Shown piece by piece: positions 12,110-25,831 of a stretch of DNA of 64,000 nt. Numbering within the stretch: the stretch's first letter is position 1; each line of letters opens with the position of its first letter. The notes below the pieces were generated by a model. It had not been told where the DNA came from and ran no database searches. It saw only the letters and a list, made by a program, of their open reading frames with translations. Origin of the DNA: Sipunculus nudus (Eukaryota; Annelida; Sipuncula; Golfingiida; Sipunculidae); the NCBI GenBank assembly GCA_026874595.1, contig CM049314.1, forward strand, positions 2,131,318 through 2,195,317, read 5' to 3'. Both the position numbers and the translations under genes were made by a program.

Positions 12110-15027
12110 CTTTGTACAAATGAAAACTAGGAATATATATAAAATTCAAACCTGACATTGCTGGATGAGAGACCTTGAACAACACAACTTGGATAGTCAG
12201 CCTTCCAGCTATTTGTCAAAGTTGAGGATAAAATCTTGGCTGTGGAGGAGGGTGGTGACATTCTTCAGAGAACAGAAACATCACAATTTACATGTACTCA
12301 AAAAGTCAATCAGCTGGACCACTCATTAGATCAAATACTGGCAGCCATATTGATTAGTAACTCTCATCTGTCTGTCTGCTACTTTATCTTATGTTCATGA
12401 TATCTAAAAACAAGTCCTGACTGATAAATATTACAAAACTGAATTTTAATTTGATCAGGTAATTTCCATGAGAAACTTTGGTTCATCACGAAAGAAAAAT
12501 AAACTAAGGAGACCACTGAAGATCTTAACCCAAATTGCATTTAAAAGAGAAAAGAAATTGCAGTTAAAGACCAATAAGCTACAATAATGATCATGTTTGA
12601 ACATCTATATGAGATAGCGCTAAATTAAGATACTATACATGTGCTGAAAGGCAGTACTAAAATATGTTTCAAAGGCACATCTTAGCCAAGCAATAAAACA
12701 GCCGGCCTTTGAATTAGACAAGCTATTTGATTTATGATAATTTATTGTCTTGGTGGTATTCCTGTTAATGTCACTACCTGATCCCTATCCAAATGAACAG
12801 GGCAATAAACTCGTAATTTACACAAACTGCTTATTTACTCTCCTGGTGTTAGATGACATGACATAAGGGTTGTTATCCCAGGATGCAGACTGACATGTAA
12901 TAAATACAAAGATTTCAAAGTAAAGGATTAACGCGTTATGGACTGCACCTGGAAGGATAACATGAAATCTACATCCTGAAGCCTCTACTGTGACATCATA
13001 ATGGTGTCCGTGGAAACAAATTATAAATTTGTGTTTCACTATTATAAACATTCAATTCACTAGCTCGCTCTTGACTACCACATTCTTAATCAGGGCAAAA
13101 CAAATAAACTTCCCATTAACTGGAGAGTAAAAACAATAATGGAACTGTTTTAAATATTCATTTTTAAAATTTGAGTTTACATGAAAAAATGTATACGTCT
13201 TAATATTTCAATGAACAAATGAAAACAATAAAAAATTATATTTTCCATTATGTCCTGACTGTAATATCATTTTTTCACCATTCTATTCTAGACATTGCTT
13301 GCATTTTATAAAACTGTAATTGCTGATCACTCCTCTTGATATAATCAATTCATACTTATTCAATACTAAAACATTTCATTTAATCATTCCAATATCTATA
13401 CAGCCCTGGCTTTTCCTTTGATTAAACATAACTTTGGGAGGGTACGTCTACCTTATGTTTACATTATTTTTGCCCCATCAAGTAGAAGCAATGCAACAGG
13501 GGATAATGTTTACAATGCAAAATTTTTCAGTAATTTCGTATTTATTTACCATTTTATTGCTAGCTAGCAATACAATGTTAGTCAAAATATTGTTACCACA
13601 ATTTTTTAGATTATTTTCTCTAAGTACTTGCATATATACTGAAATCCAGTCCTGTGGATTTTTATATTTATGAGATTGCAATTGACATCTTGCCTAGACA
13701 GAGACTGTAAAATGCTTAAATAATGGTAATGATATTATGCTTAAATTAAGCCCTGGTTTACAATATCAAATCCTGGTGAAAAAACCCTAACATGTACACA
13801 CAGACACACATACAGATTTATTTGCCCCTTATGAATACCCAAAATACCAAGGTTTCCTTGTTTCACAAATAGTTTATATATGAAATGCTACATCACACCA
13901 TGTTCTATGTACACAGCGTTTGCACTTGAGTGCATGTTTGGGAATTTAAGGCATCCATATTGGTCAACTCAGCTTTTTTCCTGATGTGACATACCTAGAA
14001 ATATGCTATATCACAGGAATATACCATTTTTGTCATGTATAACATGTACACCCGTGACAATGTAACCAAATTCTGTTTGAACATTGTACTCAATCAGCAA
14101 CAGTTATGCAGTGCTACAACAGAAACTGAAACTGCATCAGGTGAATTAATGCGTGTACATGTACCTTAAAAGGATTAATCACAAATACACACATACCACG
14201 CTGCACCGTTCACCAATCAAATCTATCACCTCCCCATTGATTGACACGTTCACACGGAGTGTCGCTGGTCTGGATTTCAAAGCCCTTCATTCACACACTG
14301 TCTGTCTCACATCGATTGTTGCCATAATAAAAGACTGTGCTGAACAGTTCACGTAGCTGGTGCCAAGCAGAATGACGCTGGTAGAGTCTACATGCACCAA
14401 AATCAAACAGACACTGTTTATTATGATATCATTAGCAACAACCTAGTTTACTTAAATATGAGGTCAACTAAGTTTGTTCCAACAGTAAAATTAAAACTCT
14501 TTTTATCCATGTAATTGTGTATCCCCATCAGAGCAGTAAAAACAGTACAAGGTGAGTATGGCAGGGCTTGTCATAGAAACAGACAATTAGCAACTATATA
14601 TATAATGAACAGGAAATATCCTCCTGGTACCAGCACTGGATACAGAGAGGGAGGTCCAAGACCAAGCCAGAGCCTCAAAGGCAAACTAGGGAAATCTATA
14701 GAACCTATATCTATATTATAGGGATTTTCTCTAATTTATTAACGACATGTTTTAAATACTTCTGGATTATTATTCCTTGCCTTGATCTGACATATAAACT
14801 GAAACCTGAAGTCCTGAAGGCTTTTAACAGCATGTATACTTGTATAACACCGTAACCTTCAACCTGATTCAATAGACAGAACTTGAGCAGCCACCAAAAA
14901 CCTATCCATGGACATGTCCTTAAAAAAACTTATGGAGTTGAAAAAAGACACTTTTAAAAACGTTTAAACAAATGTAAAAACAATTCAATCAAGAGTTATT
15001 ATCAGTTATCTGATACTAGTTATCATG
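12110..15027. other. No gene recognised
   Basis: AT-rich DNA with scattered short ORFs and no recognisable domains. Nothing was found on either strand that supports an exon or RNA gene. Confidence 0.55.
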
Positions 15028-15657
15028 TACCTAGGTACACAATTCATGGTATCTATACCTGGCTGCAAGTACCTAGGCACACAATTCATGGAATCTGTAC
15101 CTGGCTGCCTGTACCTAGGTACACAATTCATGGTATCTGTACCTGGCTGCCTGTACCTAGGTACACAATTCATGGTATCTGTACCTGGCTGCCTGTACCT
15201 AGATACACAATTCATGGTATCTGTACCTGGCTGCCTGTACCCAGGTACACAATTCATGGTATCTGTACCTGGCTGCCTGTACCTAGGTACACAATTCATG
15301 GTATCTGCACCTGGCTGCCTGTACCTAGGTACACAATTCATGGTATCTGCACCTGGCTGCCTGTACCTAGGTACACAATTCATGGTATCTGTACCTGGCT
15401 GCCTGTACCTAGGTACACAATTCATGGTATCTGTACCTGGCTGCCTGTACCTAGGTACACAATTCATGGTATCTGTACCTGGCTGCCTGTACCTAGGTAC
15501 ACAATTCATGGTATCTGCACCTGGCTGCCTGTACCTAGGTACACAATTCATGGTATCTGCACCTGGCTGCCTGTACCTAGGTACACAATTCATGGTATCT
15601 GTACCTGGCTGCCTGTACCTAGGTACACAATTCATGGTATCTGTACCTGGCTGTCAT
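15028..15657. repeat. 42-bp minisatellite, 15 copies
   Basis: The unit is GGTACACAATTCATGGTATC then TGTACCTGGCTGCCTGTACC and TA. Fifteen units are present; the first two are the most divergent and the rest are nearly identical. Because 42 is a multiple of 3 and no frame used here contains a stop, both strands are open throughout (about 210 codons each). That is a consequence of the repeat. Each junction carries the palindrome ACCTAGGT. Downstream single-copy DNA to 15960 has further GTACCTGG and GTACCTAGG fragments, suggesting decayed edge units. Confidence 0.97.
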
Positions 15658-15663
15658 GAGTAG

Positions 15664-16379
15664 GATGAAGCTGTTACAAGTCCCTGACTACCTGTACCTG
15701 GAACAATGATCTACAGTAGACATGTTGACTTACATAAATGTACATGAAATGTATGCAATTTATTGTCACAAGTTTATAATATTATCACAATATTTAATTG
15801 AACAAAAATTATCAGTATCTCTATCCACATACTTTTTAAAGCACCTTGACTTGTACCTAGGTACTCTTACTCTAAGAAAACCCTGTTCCTGTACCTGTCC
15901 ATCTCACAATAAATTGTACCTGGTCCCAATCCTGTTACCGGCACATATATCTGTCCAGCCAGCATGCTTGTTCCCATTGGCAATGAATGAGGTAACACGC
16001 CCCTATCTGTGACCACCTGGCAGGCTATTCACCACTAAATTATTGATCACTGGCTGCCATAAGGGACAGCATTTAACTGTATTTACAATGTTGCTCTTGT
16101 AAATTACTAACATGTACATCACATGAACATAAGAGATGCCCTTGACAGTCAACATAAAAGGGAAGTTAAATGTTAGGTCTTTCTATTATAGTTACCAATT
16201 TTCTCTTCCAGATGGAGACAAATTATAAATTATGAAATCTTTAAAAGATATTATTTAAAATAATTAAATATATATTTATGAAAATAATTTAATAAGTGAA
16301 TTACAGTCTTCTAAACTACTAGCTCAACTTTAATCCTGCATTAGAAGCTTTGATGGAATATTTTTCTAATAATAACCAT
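15664..16379. other. No gene recognised
   Basis: Contains only degenerate echoes of the adjacent minisatellite (for example around 15855 and 15918) and AT-rich sequence. Confidence 0.5.
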
Positions 16380-16740
16380 AGTCATGGCTCAGTTGGTGTG
16401 GGGGGGGGGGGGGGGGGGGCGGGGAAGGGGGTGGTGCAATGGTTAAGGTGCTCATGATAGACATGAACCTTGTGAGTTTGAATCCTGGTCAGACCCCCAT
16501 CGTGCCAAGCCCCGTGGGCAAGGTCCCAACCGCAAGTGTGACTCTGTCCACCCAGCAGTAGAAATGGGTACCAGGACATACTAGGGAGGTAACCTTTGAT
16601 GGACTAGCATCCCATCCAGGTGGAAATTAACTCCTCAGTTTCTTCATGCTACAGAAACCGGCATAAGCTCGGGCCTGATGAGCCAGTAGGCTCGTGTGTA
16701 AAAGCCCAACTGACTTTACAATGGCACAGTTATGATGATT
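16380..16740 (+). mobile_element. tRNA-derived SINE with conserved body
   Basis: After a run of about 20 G at 16400-16420, the sequence GGTGCAATGGTTAAGGTGCT serves as a box-A-like head and GAGTTTGAATCCTGGTC as box B. The body follows: CAGACCCCCATC, GTGACTCTGTCCACCCAGCA, GAAATGGGTACCAGGAC, and ATGGACTAGCATCCCATCC. The tail reaches GCCAGTAGGCTCGTG. The same body segments in reverse orientation occur at 63040-63310, which supports an interspersed family. No poly(A) tail or target duplication was identified. Confidence 0.75.
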
Positions 16741-19700
16741 ATGTTCTTTTGTAAATACATGTTAACCACACCTTATGGGCACTTCCTGTTTGCAGGCACC
16801 TCTCTACTGGGGGCACTTGATTTGGACCTGTGAAATAAAACATGGAGGTCTGTGACCTCTCTAATGTGGGCTTTAATTCTTTTACTTGTATTCAAAAAAT
16901 TCAATCCCATCTATGTGCATAGCTGGTAGGTTTAACTGGATATACATAAACAATAGCTCTAAAACCCTAAAGGGTTATTTTGAAATAAATATTTCTGATC
17001 AGTGATACACAAATTGAAAACCAAAATTGTATTTAGATATCAATAATATGGTAAAGTCTTATTGTGCTGAAGTCAAAAGGAACAACAGAAAACTAAATAT
17101 GAGTCCCAGGTTTCACATAGGATAGTTTTTGTTTGGCAATGATTTAACTACTTTCCTCAGTTTTGAGCTGCAACTTTTTACACAACAAAACATAAGGATA
17201 TTTTACTGAATTTTTATCTGGTAAGTGGACCGGAAAAAAAACGGTAGTATCATCTCTGAAACAGCAGATTTGCTTAGAATTTGGAGTATACCTAAAAAGT
17301 ATGGTAACTAGTGAGTTTTTGCACCATGTCATTACAAAAATGGTTATATTTACAGGTAAGAATTTTTCAAATATTTCAAAGGACCAAGGAAGTGATCTTA
17401 ATTCTTCTCACAGGGAGACACTAACTACACCTATAACTACAGGGTATGACGAATATAAACAAGCCAACCTTCAGCAGGAAAAATAAAGGGAGTTTTTTAA
17501 CCGGAGTGTGTGTGAAGACATATATAATGTATGCTACATTGCCTGGTAGGTAACGACGTACCTGGGAACATATCAGGTGTTAATAAATCAGTATTGAGTG
17601 GTGTCTCAATACATTCAACTTGGCTTCTGCAAGAATACATATTTATTTCAAACCCTTTATGTTATATGACAGAGCAATATTTTTTTTTATTATTTTTTCC
17701 CCATTTGTTTGGCCATGGAACTGCTGAACTCCCCTTTTTTATATCAATAGAGAAGTATACAATAGTGAGCACTGCAATAGGCCACTTATTTTATAATTTA
17801 TATTGAATTATATATCTGCACATGATTTATGACATTTATTTTTTGTAGGAATGAATTGTTACTGTATACCTGTATAACTTGTAATAATCATTATTTGTTG
17901 AACAGCAACATATGGTCAATAAAACAAATTTGCTCTATGAAGCCTTATAAATTAATGGTTCATTTATTTATAAATATACTTCAGAACAAATTTATGTTTA
18001 AACTTTATCAGGATAGGGAATGAATATGTATGGCTCACAGATAATATAATATATAAGTTAAATCACTTATGTTTTATTGAACCTGTTGCAACAGAGGCAT
18101 TTTTTTGCTTCTTTTTTTTTTGTGCATGTATGTAAGTGTACGTGGGGACTGCAGGTGGGGTGTGTGTGCGCCAGGGGGGGGGGGGGGGGGGCCCTCGGTT
18201 CTACATTCTGGGTGCTTGATGATTTGTACACTCAGTTTGCTCAAGCTTGAATATGAAACTTATAAATAAAACCTCATTATGTCCTTAATTATATATGCAG
18301 GAATGATTTTTTTTAAATCAAATAAAAAAAAATTACATAACTTTAAAAACAGACCCAAAGACCCATCTGTTGCAAATTTAATTTTATAAAAAAAAATACA
18401 TGCCGCAGAGCGACAAAATATCAAGGCTTTTATTATCACTGATTATATACATTTAATAAATTATTAATATTACCATAATTTAATTTACAGACTGTCTCTT
18501 AGCAAGACAAATTAAAGGCAAATATGGCAACAGCGAAGTGTAAGCCCATGGTAACAGATAATAATAATTTAACAGGATTTAAAAAAAGGTTAAAACATCC
18601 CCTCTGGCTGACTGGTTTTCAGGCAACACTGCATGAAATTAGCTAAGCAAATCATGTAAATTTTTGTTTTACGTTACAAGAAAACATCATGGGACAGATT
18701 TCATCACGAACTGCGATTACTGTGTCAATGGACTCCATATGTACACGTATATTTAAGAGACATCTTCCAGTGAAAATGAGAGTGAAATGAACCGCGCAGA
18801 ATCGGGGAAAGTACACGAAAACGAACTTACAAATGGCCAGTTTTCACAAATCCATTCCCCCAGGTTGCCCATCTTCCAGTTAAAATCCGGCTTTTTGAGG
18901 CTGTCCCTGCGGTATCCTTTATCGTTACCTGTACATTATGGGCCTGGTGTGTCCCTCTGTGGACTGTTATTAACCTGTTTACCTGGGCACTGCCAGGTGA
19001 GTTGCTGTCCTGAGCTGTGGTTGTGGTGATATGCACTAGCGACGCCCGGTATCCTGAAAACAACCGCCCCACGTGACTTGGTTATATCGATACTGCTGGC
19101 AAGGTAACCGCCTCATCAGGGTGTCACGGCATTTTTATTTCCATTCATTTGTGATGGCTAATGTTATGCATTTCACTAAATCAGTCATTCAGACTCGGCT
19201 AATATCATGACTTCGGCCTTGTTCTTTATCTAGATGTACTTTTGATAAGGGCCTTACAGCCATATGGCCCCAAACTTTTGTGGTGAGTGGCGCTCACACC
19301 TGGTCCAACCACTTTGACAAGATATATATCAATTGACACGCTTGGTGCCGCTCCGCCGGTAGCTTCAAAGTGAAAAGATAGGGGGCAGCACACATAGGGA
19401 GTCAGGAACGATCAAAGGATGCATTCGTGAAACTGAAAGAGTCAAAGCGCATTGCGGCACTTTACTACTTAATATTTTACTTATTACCTCTAACTCATGA
19501 CACCTACATATTCCCAAAGCTTAGAATATACTTTATTTGATGGTATATGGAAACCAGGAGCGTTAATGTAGGGGGGTTGGGTAGGGATATATAGGCTTAT
19601 CCCCCCCCTCCCCCCCGGACCACACACAAGCACACTTTGAAGCAAGGGGTGGATGGTCAATGTAATCAACCCCCCTTTCAGAGAATAATGTTTATATACT

Positions 19701-20810
19701 AGCTAGTTTGGAAACGAAATATATAAATATTAGAATTTTATACTTTGGTTCCAATTATGTAATAATGATATAATACACCGGTAATGAAGTATTTTATATT
19801 TAAGCCTGCTTTAGAATTAAGCTATACTGGAAACATCATATCTTATTTTCTTAAACCCGATTCTTAATTGTAATTTATTTGAAATGTGTCATACAGACAC
19901 TCAAAGGTATGTTTTATATATATGTGTGAACGTGTGTGTGTGTGTGTGTGTGTGTGTACGTTTGTGTGTGATCCTTGAAGATAAATAGACGCCACTGATG
20001 GAAACTGCCAAACTGTTATTTTCAAATACTGGTTAATATTATTGGTTTATTTAGATAAATAATATATTTTGATTGAGATTACTTAAATGTATTTCTCTAA
20101 GGAAAATCATTTGATCCAGCATATACATGATACAGATAAAGATTACCTCTTAATATCCAGATAAAATGCAGGTAGACAGTTTTTATCGGGGTGTTAACTT
20201 ATGAATTTTTATATTTTTATATTTAAATTAAAATATTCAAATGTGCTGAATAAGTTCTTTTTTAAATTGTCCACAATGAAAGTCTCCCTTTTCAATAGAC
20301 AAAAATTAATTAATACAATTATAGATAACTTTATTTATTTATTTATATTTATAAATTGATTCTCATTGCATTAATATTGATGTCAATATTAAGTTGTTTA
20401 AAAATATTGTCAAGTATTGATGTTTTTCCTTTGTTTCTTAACAAATAACTTCTTGTTCTGCAAGTTATTAATTATCTGCCATCAACAGGTTAGTGAGCTT
20501 GCAAAAGAAAAAAAAAAAAAAAAAACAATATCGTTTCCATTCTGGCTTGCAAAGTCGATATAATTTCACTGGGAAAAATAACAAGTTATTTGCATTTATT
20601 TGGGAATTAAATTTCATCCATATTTTTATAAATTTAATCTGTCTTCCCGACAGTAGTGTACAAAATAAAACAGGTATGAATTAAATGTAAAGAACAGAAA
20701 AAGTTCATATTAAAACCCAGATCCATTCAGATTGACATAGGCCCTTCTTGAACCTTAAAGACCAAATTAAATAGCTGGCAATAGAAGTTCTTGGACATGT
20801 GTCAGATGTT
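16741..20810. other. No gene recognised; microsatellites
   Basis: AT-rich sequence with a G run near 18174-18191, a (GT)n run at 19931-19957, C-rich patches near 19601 and an A run near 20506. The ORFs at 18787-19029 and 18827-19072 overlap on opposite strands and show no domain. Confidence 0.55.
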
Positions 20811-21277
20811 GATATTTTGATATTTTCTTGAGTTGTGGTAGCTTTCTCGCAATAAAACATTATGTGAGGTGTTAATAACTTTTAAGATATATATAAATAT
20901 GTACCAGGATTTTTAAAAAATGACACCCCTGTCAGCAGCGTTAATTAACTAGGCGAGGTGTGAAGACATTTGGCATTCTTATATTAGGTGTGTATATGAC
21001 ACCTCTTGAGCTGTCGCAAACTCACACTGGATTTTCATTGAGAGGGAGACCTAGTTGTCCTTTCCTATGTTACATCTCCTGAATACCATTTTCACACATT
21101 TCACTGACTGTTTACTGACAGGCATTAAGCAGCTCGTGTGCCTGTCAGATTAGTAAATTTTGCAACATCGAGTCAACACCCGGTGTCATTTTGCTGTATT
21201 TAAGACTTCAAGAAAGATTACAGATTTCTCAGATAGGTCACTCACCATGCAGTATATATTGAGGTTATAACAGTTTT

Positions 21278-24200
21278 TTAGCTCAGCTGACTGAAAGTCA
21301 TCTGAGCTATAGCGATCACTCTTTGTCCGTCGTCCGTCTGTCCGTCTGTCCGTCTGTCCGTCCGTTAACCAGGCACAAATCGTAACCGCTAAACCTAGAA
21401 CCTTGTAACTTGGGATTCTGAGAGGTCCATGAAAAATCTCCTTGGAAACCAGAAATTAGGTCTCTGTTACCCATATCCTTCGAGCTATGGGGCCCCAAAG
21501 TACCCCCCAGAAAAGTCAAAAATTTCCTACAAAAACTTCAATATCTCATTAACTACATGACTGATGGTCATGATTTTTGGCATACATATTGATCATGAGA
21601 TGTTCCATCACTTCCTGCAGACTGGTGGCGCCACCTGTATTTTTCGATTTTTTACAAATTTTTTTCTCTATTTTTGAGACCTTTAAAAATGTGAACATCT
21701 GTTAACAAGGCACAAATCGTAAAGCCTAGACCTAGAATCTTAATTCTTGATACACTGAGAGGTCCATGAAAAATCTCCTTGGAAACCAGAAATTAGGTCT
21801 CTGTTACCCATATCCTTCGAGCTATGGGGCCCCAAAGTACCCCCCAGAATAGTAAAAAATTTCATACAAAAACTTCAATATCTCAATAACTACAACACTG
21901 ATGGTCATGATTTTTGGCATACATATTGATCATGAGATGTTCCATAAGTTCCTGCAGACTGGTGGCGCCACCTGTATTTTTCGATTTTTTTACAATTTTT
22001 TCCTCTATTTTTGAGACGTTTAAAGATGCTGTCATCTGTTAACATGGCACAAATCGTAACCGCTGGACCTAGAATCTTCATTCTCGACACACTGAGAAAC
22101 CTATTAAAAGTCTCCGTGGAAACCATAAATTAGATCTCTGTTACCCATATCCTTCGAGCTATAGGGCCCCAAAGTACCCCCCAGAAAAGTCAAAAATTTC
22201 ATACAAAAACTTCAATATCTCATTAACTACTTGACTGATGGTCATGATTTTTGGCATACGTATTGATCATGAGATGTTCCATCACTTCCTGCAGACTGGT
22301 GGCGCCACCTGAATTTTTCGATTTTTTACGAATTTAAAAATGTGAACAGCTGTTAACAGGGCACAAATCATAAAGACTGGACCTAGAATCTTCATTCTTG
22401 ACACACTGAGAGGTCCATAAAAAGTCTGCATGGAAACCTAATAAGGTCTCTGTTACCCATATCCTTTGAGCTATGGGGGGCTCCCAATAACCCCCCAGAA
22501 TAATGGAAAATTTGATAAAAACAAACTGCAACATCTCAATAACTACAACACTGATGGTCATGATTTTTGGCATACATATTGATCAAGAGGTGTTTCATCA
22601 GTACCTGCAGACTGGTGGTGCCACCTGTATTTTTTCAAATTTTCACAATTTTTTTTCTCTATTTTCGAGACCTTTCAGGATGTAGTTATCTGTCAACAGG
22701 GTACAAATCGTAAGGACTGGACCTAGAATCTTCATTGTTGACACACAGGGAGACACATGATAAGTCTCCATGGACACCTGAAATTAGGTCTCTGTTACCC
22801 ATATCCTTTGAGCTATGGCACTCCAAAGTACAGCTCAGAATAATGGAAAATATGATACAAAAGCTGAAGTATCTGAACAACTAATGCAGAGATCACCATA
22901 ATTGTTTTCATGGATATTGATCATGGAGTGTTTCATCAGTTTCTGCAGACTGGTGGCACCACCTGTATTTGTTCGGGTTTTTTTTTACAAATTTTTTCTC
23001 TATTTTTGAGACCTTTAAAGTTATGAACATCTGTTAACAGGGCACAAATCATTAAAACTGGACCTAGAATCTTCATTCTTGACACAGAGGGAGACCCATG
23101 AAAAGTCTCCATGGAAACCTGAAATTAGGTCTCTGTTACCCATATTCTTTAAGCTGTATGGCTCCAAATTACCCCCCCCCCAGAATAATGGAAAATTTGA
23201 TACAAAAACTGCAGTATCTCAATAACTACAACACTGATGGTCATGATTTTCGGCATACATATTGATCATGACCTGTTCCATCAGTTTCTGCAGGCTGGGT
23301 GCGCCACCTCTATTTTTTTCAAATTTTTACGATTTTTTTTCTCTTTTTTTGATACCTTTAAAGATGTGGTTATCTGTCAACAGGGTACAAATCGCAACAA
23401 CTGGACCTAGAATCTTCATTCTTGTCATGCAAGAAGGCCCATGAAAAGTGCCTGTGGAAACTTAAAATTAGGTCTCTGTTACCCATATCCTTCAAGCTAT
23501 AGGACTCCGAAGTATCCCTCAGAATAATGGACAATTTGATACAAAAGCTGAAGTATCTGAAAAACTAATGGGGAGATCACCATGATTCTTTGCATGGATA
23601 TTGATGTTTGTAAGTGTTTTTATTAGTTTCTGCAGACTGGTAGAGCCACCTGTATTTTTGTACCCGCCAAAACGAAGTTTTGTGGATACTATGTTTTTGA
23701 CCGGGTTCCTCCGCCGTTGCCGCGTTCGTTTCCAGAGAGCTCCTCTGGGACTTGATTTTATCAGCTTTCCAAGCTCATATCTCGGGAACCGTTTGACTGA
23801 TCAGGAAATAAAATTTATACTAATGTAGCCCTTGGATAGCTCTATAACATACACAAAAAATGGTGGCGCCACCTGTAACCATGTTTGCACAGTGTCCATC
23901 TGTTCATCTGCCTTTGGTTAAAATCACTCATATCTCTGCAGTGAATTGACTAATTCACCTGAAATTCGGCATGCGTGTACATCCTGGATAGCTTTCTTGA
24001 TTTTATGACAGGTGGCGCCACCTACATTCTCATTCACGCTGATGACATCCAAGCTCATATTTCGGGAACCGTTTGACCGATCGGGCCAAAATTTTGCATG
24101 TATATAGATCTAACATAGCTCTTTATCATAGTCTAAACTGGTGGCGCCACCTGCAACCATTTTTGCACAGCGTTTGTCTGTTTGTCTGCCGTGCAATAAT

Positions 24201-25452
24201 GTCACTCATATCTCGGCAGTGGTTTGACATATCTGCCTAATATTTTGCAGTTTTATACATCCTGGATAGCTTTCTTGATTTTATGACAGGTGGCACCACC
24301 TACATTCACGTTCACGCTGATGACATCCAAGCTCATATCTCGGGAACCGTTTGACCGATCGGGCCAAAATTTTGCATGTGTATAGATCTAACATAGCTCT
24401 TTATCATACACAAAACTGGTGGCACCACCTGCAACCATTTTTGCACAGCGTCTGTCTGTTTGTCTGCCGTGCAATAAAGTCACTCACATCTTAGCAGTGG
24501 TTTGACATATCTGCCTAAAATTTTGCAGTTTTATACATCCTGGATAGCTTTCTTGATTTTATGACAGGTGGCGCCACCTTTATTCTAGTTTATGCTGCAG
24601 ACATCCAAGCTCATATCTCAGGAACCGTTTGAACGATTGGGCCAAAATTTTGCATGTGTATAGATCTCACATAGGTCTTTATCATACACAAAACTGGAGG
24701 GGCCACCTGCAACCATTTTTGCACATTTTGCACAGCGTCTGTCTGTTGGTCTGCCGTGGCCTAAAATCACTCATTTCTCTGTAGTGGTTTGACATAACTG
24801 CCTAAAATTTTGCAGGTTTATACATCCTGGATAGCTTTCTTGATTTTATTACAGGTGGCGCCACCTACATTCTAGTTAACGCTGCACACATTCAAGCTAA
24901 TATCTCAGGAACCATTTGACCGATTGGGCCAAAATTGTGCTTGTGTTTAGATCTCTCATAGGTCTTTATCATACACAAAACTGCAACCATTTTTGCACAG
25001 CGTCTGTCTGTTTGTCTGCCGTGGGCTAAAATCACTCATATCCATGTAGTGGTTTGACTTTTCTGCCTAAAATTTTGCATATGTATACAACTTGGACAGT
25101 TTTCTGGATTTGTGGTAGGTTGCACAACCTACATACACATTTAGGCTGCAGACATCCATGCTAATATGCAACATACCTCACTCTGTTTCCCCTTGCCACT
25201 CAATCCATGCCTCACTTTACTCTGATTTTGGCAGATACACGTAGTCACTTGTCGGCTACCCGTATTCTAGTTTTTAAAGTTTACACATTTTTTCTCTATT
25301 TTTCAGATATATAAATACAGACTAAATCTTGGCCTGTTGGTTAATCTGTTTGATGCTTCAGTTAAATGGGTATCTACCATTCTGATGATAAAATTTCCTT
25401 TTGTGAATCTCTTCCCAGTCAGCTGAGCGTCATGACCCATGGGTCACTTGTT
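21278..25452. mobile_element. Interspersed element opening TTAGCTCAGCTGAC, with internal tandem units
   Basis: The left end forms a hairpin: AGCTCAGCTGAC, a short loop, GTCATCTGAGCT. A run of GTCCGTC repeats follows. The right end reads GTCAGCTGAGCGTCATGACC and ends CATGGGTCACTTGTT, containing the palindrome TGACCCATGGGTCA. Between them, seven units of about 340 bases begin near 21363, 21710, 22037, 22355, 22694, 23035 and 23383; each includes TTACCCATATCCTT and CTGGTGGCGCCACCTG. Block 2 lacks the element exactly here (40390-40400 joins the two flanks), so the boundaries are supported by a paralogous empty site. It encodes nothing recognisable and is non-autonomous. The class is uncertain: the terminal hairpin suggests a Helitron relative, but the end is not a canonical CTRR. 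Confidence 0.85.
23660..25270. mobile_element. Second tandem-unit element nested in the first
   Basis: The 340-base units of the host element are interrupted just after ACCTGTATTTTT. A different sequence begins with GTACCCGCCAAAAC and a short hairpin (CCAAAAC, GAA, GTTTTG). It contains about five units of 280 bases with CATATCTCGGGAACCGTTTG, CATCCTGGATAGCTTTCTTG and GGTGGCGCCACCT, and ends GGCTACCCGTATTCTAG. The host unit then resumes with TTTTTCTCTATTTTT. The CTAG end followed by T is Helitron-like, but I did not find a matching TC start. It has no coding capacity. Confidence 0.65.
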
Positions 25453-25816
25453 AATATAACCAATGGTCTTTGTTGTTATGATTTGCCGGAAAACTAAATA
25501 TTTTATAGCATATAATCATGCAATACTGGACAATGTTTTTTTTTGAGGTTGCATATAATGAAAGAATAATAAAAATGAGGAAAACTGATATTACGTTAAA
25601 TCACTCTTCTCTCACGCCTCTGCAGGGCATGCTAACTTACTCCTAAGTCAGCAGTAAATGCTAGGTTAGACCTGTAAATGGGGAGAGCGTATTAATTTGA
25701 TTTAAAACATTGTTTGTCATGGGAATATGGATCTTGAGGACGAATTAAATGTAATTTGAATATATTTTAGGGTCCATGGACGCTCATGGCAGGGCAAACG
25801 GAATGACCTGTAGATT

Positions 25817-25831
25817 GCCGCCATCTGGTGA
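25817..25831 (-). promoter_or_regulatory. CTCF-like motif
   Basis: On the minus strand the sequence TCACCAGATGGCGGC matches 13 of 14 positions of the bilaterian CTCF core CCASYAGRKGGCRS. The equivalent position in block 2 (near 41072) is degraded. Sequence match only. Confidence 0.3.

Noticed and set aside
15006-15663. Two long opposed ORFs as repetitive-protein genes
   Set aside because: Both are open only because the 42-base unit lacks stops; no signal peptide, flanking exon or start context supports either strand.
18787-19072. Overlapping ORFs as a conserved exon
   Set aside because: They run in opposite directions with no domain, and neither has convincing splice signals.
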